DNA from: Gammaproteobacteria bacterium
Lineage (GTDB): Bacteria > Pseudomonadota > Gammaproteobacteria > Granulosicoccales > Granulosicoccaceae
Length of the DNA stretch: 11,410 nucleotides
Reading direction: 5' to 3'
NCBI GenBank assembly: GCA_003511825.1
Contig: DOIU01000559.1
Coordinates: 5,313 to 16,722, forward strand
The translations under genes were made by a program, and so were the position numbers. Positions 8,391 through 11,410 of this stretch are shown here, piece by piece. A model generated the notes under the pieces. The model was not told the origin of the DNA and searched no databases. It saw nothing but the letters and a program-made list of their open reading frames with translations. The stretch's first letter is position 1. Each line of letters starts with the position of its first letter.

Positions 8391-8407
8391 TTTTTGAAAG
8401 AAAAACA

Positions 8408-9853
8408 ATGAATTCATCGACCACGTTGCGGGAAAAAATGATCCATCCCATCATCCTCTGCGGCGGCTCCGGCACTCGGCTGTGGCCGCTGTCGCGCAAA
8501 AGCTATCCCAAGCAGTTTTCCGCCCTTATCGGCGAAGAAAGCCTGTTTCAGGCTACCGCGCGTCGCTTGTCGGGCCCGGATTACGCCGCGCCGACAATCG
8601 TCACCGGCTCGGATTTTCGCTTCATCGTAACCGAGCAATTGGTGGCCGCCGGCATTGATCCCGGTGCAATCCTGATCGAGCCCGAGGGGCGCAATACTGC
8701 CCCCGCCGTACTAGCCGCGGCCCTGCATGTGGCGCAAAATGACCCCGATGCCCTTCTGCTGGTGGCCCCTTCCGACCATGTGATCGAGGATACGGACGCC
8801 TTCAACAGAGCCGTCAATCTGGGCTGCACGGCGGCGGCTGCCGGTGATCTGGTGACTTTCGGAATCCGCCCTGACCGGGCGGAAACCGGCTACGGATACC
8901 TTGAACTGGCTGAAGATTTCAAGGCTGGCCAACCGGTCAGGCTCAAGTGTTTTGTCGAAAAACCAGACACGGACAAAGCCCGGGAAATGCTGAAATCCGG
9001 CCGTTTCCTCTGGAATGCCGGGATTTTCCTGTTTTCCGCCAAAGCGATCATCGAAGCGTTTCAGAGCCACGCCGCTGACCTTGTCGCCCCGGTTGAGCAG
9101 GCGGTGGCGAATGCCAAGCCCGACCTTGGCTTCCTGCGCCTTGGCTCCAAAGCTTGGGCCAAGGCCGACAATATCTCGATCGATTATGCGGTGATGGAGC
9201 GCGCTGACAACTTGACCGTCGTGCCCTTTGCCGCCGGCTGGTCAGACCTTGGCGACTGGGCGGCGGTCTGGCGCGAGGCGGTGCCGGATGAAAACGGCGT
9301 CAGCCTGGCCGGCCCGGCAACCGCCATTGATTGCACAAATACCCTGCTGCGCTCGGAAAACCCCGGCCTTGAGCTGGTCGGGATAGGGCTTGAAAATATC
9401 ATCGCTGTCGCCATGCCCGATGCGGTGCTGGTTGCCGACAAATCCCGCGCCCAACAGGTCAAGCTCGCGGTTCAGGCATTGCACGACAAGGACGCCCTGC
9501 AAGCCGGACAATTCCCCCGCGATCACCGACCCTGGGGCTGGTTTGAAAGCCTGGTGATTGGCAAGCGTTTTCAGGTCAAACGCATTGTCGTACATCCCGG
9601 CGCGGCCCTCAGCCTGCAAAGCCACGTGCACCGCTCTGAGCATTGGATCGTGGTTGAAGGCACGGCGCTGGTGACCATTGGCGAGAGCCAAAAGCTGGTG
9701 ACGGAAAACCAGTCAGTTTATATTCCTGTGGGCGAAAAACACCGGATGGAAAACCCCGGCAAAGTGCCAATGATGCTGATCGAGGTCCAAACCGGCTCCT
9801 ACCTGGGCGAGGACGACATTGTGCGCTTTGAGGATGTCTATGCACGGGAATGA
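8408..9853 (+). CDS. manC: Mannose-1-phosphate guanylyltransferase / mannose-6-phosphate isomerase
   Basis: This bifunctional enzyme (also named cpsB, algA or xanB) makes GDP-mannose from mannose-1-P and GTP, and its C-terminal cupin domain interconverts fructose-6-P and mannose-6-P. Taking the ATG at 8408 gives 481 residues, the usual length. The nucleotidyltransferase signature GGSGTRLWPLSR is at 19-30, FVEKP at 182-186, and the type II isomerase cupin motif SLQSHVHRSEHW at 402-413. The frame is open upstream to 8324, but that part overlaps the end of the methyltransferase and looks like its shadow. ATG at 8438 is an alternative start that loses only ten residues; both RBS are weak (GAAAG near 8396). 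The gene supplies the substrate for Gmd. No phosphomannomutase is present to connect the two activities, so that enzyme must be encoded elsewhere. Very sure of the function. Confidence 0.97.
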   Translation: MNSSTTLREKMIHPIILCGGSGTRLWPLSRKSYPKQFSALIGEESLFQATARRLSGPDYAAPTIVTGSDFRFIVTEQLVAAGIDPGAILIEPEGRNTAPAVLAAALHVAQNDPDALLLVAPSDHVIEDTDAFNRAVNLGCTAAAAGDLVTFGIRPDRAETGYGYLELAEDFKAGQPVRLKCFVEKPDTDKAREMLKSGRFLWNAGIFLFSAKAIIEAFQSHAADLVAPVEQAVANAKPDLGFLRLGSKAWAKADNISIDYAVMERADNLTVVPFAAGWSDLGDWAAVWREAVPDENGVSLAGPATAIDCTNTLLRSENPGLELVGIGLENIIAVAMPDAVLVADKSRAQQVKLAVQALHDKDALQAGQFPRDHRPWGWFESLVIGKRFQVKRIVVHPGAALSLQSHVHRSEHWIVVEGTALVTIGESQKLVTENQSVYIPVGEKHRMENPGKVPMMLIEVQTGSYLGEDDIVRFEDVYARE

Positions 9854-10004
9854 GATTTCGGCCAGGTCAGAGCGGCAGGAACACGCGCTATTCAAGCTGC
9901 CAGCTGGCCTGCTGTGGGGCCGCTTCTAGGTGAATGCCAAATTTTGATCCGCCACAGGAGCTAGCGCAGTTGAAAGATCAGACGTGACGCGGTAGCGCTG
10001 GAAT

Positions 10005-10256
10005 ATGGTGAAAAGTCACAAAAAGTTGAATCTCTCCGCCGGGATGGCCTCGGTTTCAGTGGCCTTGGTGCTGGTGGGGCTGAAGCTGTGGGCGCTGGGC
10101 CAGACTGGGGCGCTGTCGGTGGCGGCATCACTGGCGGATTCAGCGATGGACCTGATGGTATCGCTGGGCGGGCTGGCGGCTATCTGGTATGCGGCGCGCC
10201 CGGCGGATGAGGACCACGCTTTTGGCCATACTTCGGCCGAAGATCTGGCTGCCCTC
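10005..10256 (+). pseudogene. N-terminal fragment of a FieF-like cation efflux (CDF) transporter
   Basis: About 84 residues match the start of cation diffusion facilitators, inner-membrane proton antiporters that export Zn, Fe or similar divalent metals. The fragment covers the first two transmembrane helices (about 11-32 and 36-62) with the site-A pair Asp45 and Asp49 in LADSAMD, and the loop DEDHAFGH with Asp68, His71 and His75, positions that agree with E. coli FieF numbering. Homology stops after HTSAEDLAAL. The open frame continues to 10328, but this part is antisense to a peptidase fragment, so the gene is cut off at about 10250-10263 with four helices and the cytoplasmic domain missing. 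No clear RBS precedes the ATG. It is surely non-functional as a transporter. Confidence 0.85.
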
Positions 10257-10259
10257 GGC

Positions 10260-10652
10260 CATCCGGTCGAGTTGCAGATAGGGCTTCAGCTCGGCTTCAT
10301 CCAGGTCATGCAGCTTCTGGCGGCGTAAATTGCTGTAAAAGTGCCAGTCCCACGGCTCCAGCGGCCCTTCAAAGCCATCAGAATGTAGCATTTGTGCAAG
10401 AATGGCTGCGTCGGCCTCGGCCGCTGCGCGGGCTGGCTTCCAGACCTGCATCAGCAATTCGCGCACATTGGCCGGGTTTTGGGCCATCTCGGTTTCCAGC
10501 TTGAAGGCGGCGAAATTGTCGTAGCCCAGAAGCCGCGCGCGTTCTTCGCGCAAAGCCAATGTTTCGGCGGCAATCGCCCGGTTGTCGGTTTTGCCGGCAT
10601 TTGCGCCGCGGGCCACGTAGGCCTGATAGGCGCGCTGGCGCTCCTTAAACGC
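10260..10652 (-). pseudogene. dcp: Internal fragment of a peptidyl-dipeptidase (Dcp, M3 family), inverted
   Basis: About 130 residues on the minus strand resemble an internal, pre-catalytic section of Dcp, a zinc metallopeptidase that removes C-terminal dipeptides. Recognisable parts, in order, are YQAYVARG, a TDNRAIAAE segment, REERARLLGYDNFAAFKLE, PWDWHFYS and ELKPYLQLDRM. The HEXXH zinc site, which lies later in the family, is absent, as are the N-terminus and most of the C-terminal part. At the DRM end the match stops at the cation-transporter junction. At the other end it stops at the transposase junction near 10640-10660. The surrounding open frame (10140-10727) is partly antisense to other genes and is not a gene. 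Boundaries are good to about 10 bases. Fairly sure of the family. Confidence 0.75.
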
Positions 10653-11126
10653 CAGACCAAAGCCCGCATCAAGCAACTGGAAGCCCAGATTGCCGCAGTC
10701 AACGCCGCAATCGCCGATCTGCTGCAAAGCACTCCCGAAACCGCGCGCGCAGCTGAAATCATCTGCTCGATCCCGGGACTTTCAAAGATCAGCGCCGCCG
10801 CCCTTTTGATCGAGATGCCCGAACTCGGCACCCTTAACAAAAAGCAGGCCGCCAGCATCGCGGGCCTGGCACCCATGACACGCCAGTCCGGTCAGTGGCG
10901 TGGCAAATCCTTCATCCAGGGCGGCCGCAAACACTTGCGCGACACTCTTTATATGCCCGCCCTCGTCGCCAGCCGCTACAACCCCGACCTCAAGGCCAAA
11001 TACAGCGCTCTCATTGCCGAAGGAAAGCCCGCCAAAGTCGCCCTGGTCGCGCTGATGCGCAAGCTCATCATTCTCGTCAATACGTTGATCCGCGAGGATC
11101 GGAAATGGGAGAAAAAAAGAGCTTGA
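10650..11126 (+). mobile_element. IS110-family transposase, C-terminal remnant
   Basis: About 158 residues match the C-terminal part of IS110-family transposases: a coiled-coil-like KQLEAQIAAVNAAIADL segment, then the Transposase_20 (IS116/IS110/IS902) domain with SIPGLSKISAAALLIEMPE, SIAGLAPMTRQSG, GGRKHLRDTLYM and a C-terminal LIREDRKW. The N-terminal RuvC-like DEDD domain is missing, and with it the upstream non-coding end that carries the bridge RNA in IS110-group elements. The element therefore cannot move on its own. The frame stays open leftward to about 10392 only because the antisense of the dcp fragment has no stop. The right end of the IS is not visible, since this family lacks clear inverted repeats. 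Family assignment is sure. Confidence 0.9.
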
Positions 11127-11207
11127 TCAAAACGGATACTCCAGACGCTGAACACCGCCGTCAAGGAATATGCGGGCCTGCTGGCGTATTCGCTCACTGA
11201 CCAGTAA
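11127..11207 (+). other. Possible C-terminal coding remnant after the IS110 fragment
   Basis: Directly after the transposase TGA the same frame reads RILQTLNTAVKEYAGLLAYS and shortly afterwards reaches TAA at 11205-11207. The composition looks like a real protein end, and it could be the tail of a gene interrupted by the insertion element. It could equally be chance coding in the IS right end. I do not recognise it. Confidence 0.2.
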
Positions 11208-11218
11208 AGTCCGGACGG

Positions 11219-11410
11219 CTAACTTTGGCACCCCCGCGCCTGCTCCCGCATGACGGCATAATCGCTCAGCATTTCCACGACCGCAGACCCCTCCGGCAGT
11301 GCCTGCAGTTCCTTCGCAGCCCTGGCCTGGAACCCCGCGCTATATTCCACAACCGGCGGGCACACCCCGACCGCCCTCTCAGAATTTGCCGTCGCGCAGG
11401 CGCTCAGCAA
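11219..11410 (-). CDS. Spanin-like (Rz1-type) phage lipoprotein, partial at the window edge
   Basis: Reading leftward from the window end, 62 codons lead to a TAG at 11219-11221. The sequence opens with LSACAT, a lipobox with the acylated Cys four residues in, then CPPVVEYSAGFQARAAKELQALP and a conserved-looking MLSDYAVMREQARGC end. In my memory this pattern fits the small lipoproteins next to endolysins in alphaproteobacterial prophages, described as outer-membrane spanin-like subunits that help disrupt the outer membrane at lysis. The signal peptide must lie beyond base 11410, so the start is not visible; the TTG at the edge is unlikely to be it. The two internal Cys residues could form a disulfide. 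Moderately sure. Confidence 0.6.
   Translation of the reverse strand: MLSACATANSERAVGVCPPVVEYSAGFQARAAKELQALPEGSAVVEMLSDYAVMREQARGCQS

Noticed and set aside
9899..9908. Perfect palindrome GCCAGCTGGC after manC as a terminator
   Set aside because: It has no loop and no following T run, so it does not look like an intrinsic terminator. The 151-base gap it sits in otherwise shows nothing convincing.
10140..10727. A complete 195-residue minus-strand gene
   Set aside because: Only the middle part resembles a peptidase; both ends are antisense to the transporter and transposase fragments.
1..11410. CRISPR arrays, tRNA, rRNA or riboswitches
   Set aside because: No regularly spaced repeats, cloverleaf-like segments or conserved RNA motifs were noticed on either strand by eye.

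Overview
The window looks like an accessory region of an alphaproteobacterial chromosome or metagenomic contig. The lineage is inferred from a DUF2793 protein, a GC content of roughly 45-63% in hand-counted 60-base samples, and the general look of the proteins. No RNA gene or housekeeping marker fixes the genus. 

Bases 56-9853 are a surface-glycan (exopolysaccharide, O-antigen or similar) locus, read rightward except for one gene. In order it holds a SAM methyltransferase, a second methyltransferase-like gene, a leftward DUF2793 phage-type gene, a NodU/CmcH-type carbamoyltransferase, a family 2 glycosyltransferase, gmd, fcl, a third methyltransferase, and manC. ManC (fused mannose-1-P guanylyltransferase / mannose-6-P isomerase), Gmd and Fcl together would take mannose-6-P or mannose-1-P to GDP-L-fucose. 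Phosphomannomutase is not in the window. The glycosyltransferase would build the glycan, and the methyltransferases and carbamoyltransferase would decorate it. 

The main observation is a split in gene integrity. The four decoration-type genes each carry one inactivating lesion: a missing base after 280, an extra T in a T6 run, an in-frame amber codon at 3709-3711, and an extra G in a G7 run. The glycosyltransferase, the three nucleotide-sugar genes and the DUF2793 gene are intact. This could be real loss of glycan decoration. Because all three indels are in or next to short homopolymers, it could also be sequencing or assembly error. 

Bases 10005-11126 are a mosaic of gene fragments: the first ~84 codons of a FieF-like cation efflux gene, an inverted internal piece of a peptidyl-dipeptidase (dcp, M3 family), and the C-terminal part of an IS110-family transposase. 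The right edge holds a leftward fragment of a small spanin-like (Rz1-like) lipoprotein gene. With the DUF2793 gene, this hints at prophage remnants nearby. I found no CRISPR array, tRNA, rRNA or clearly undescribed system.
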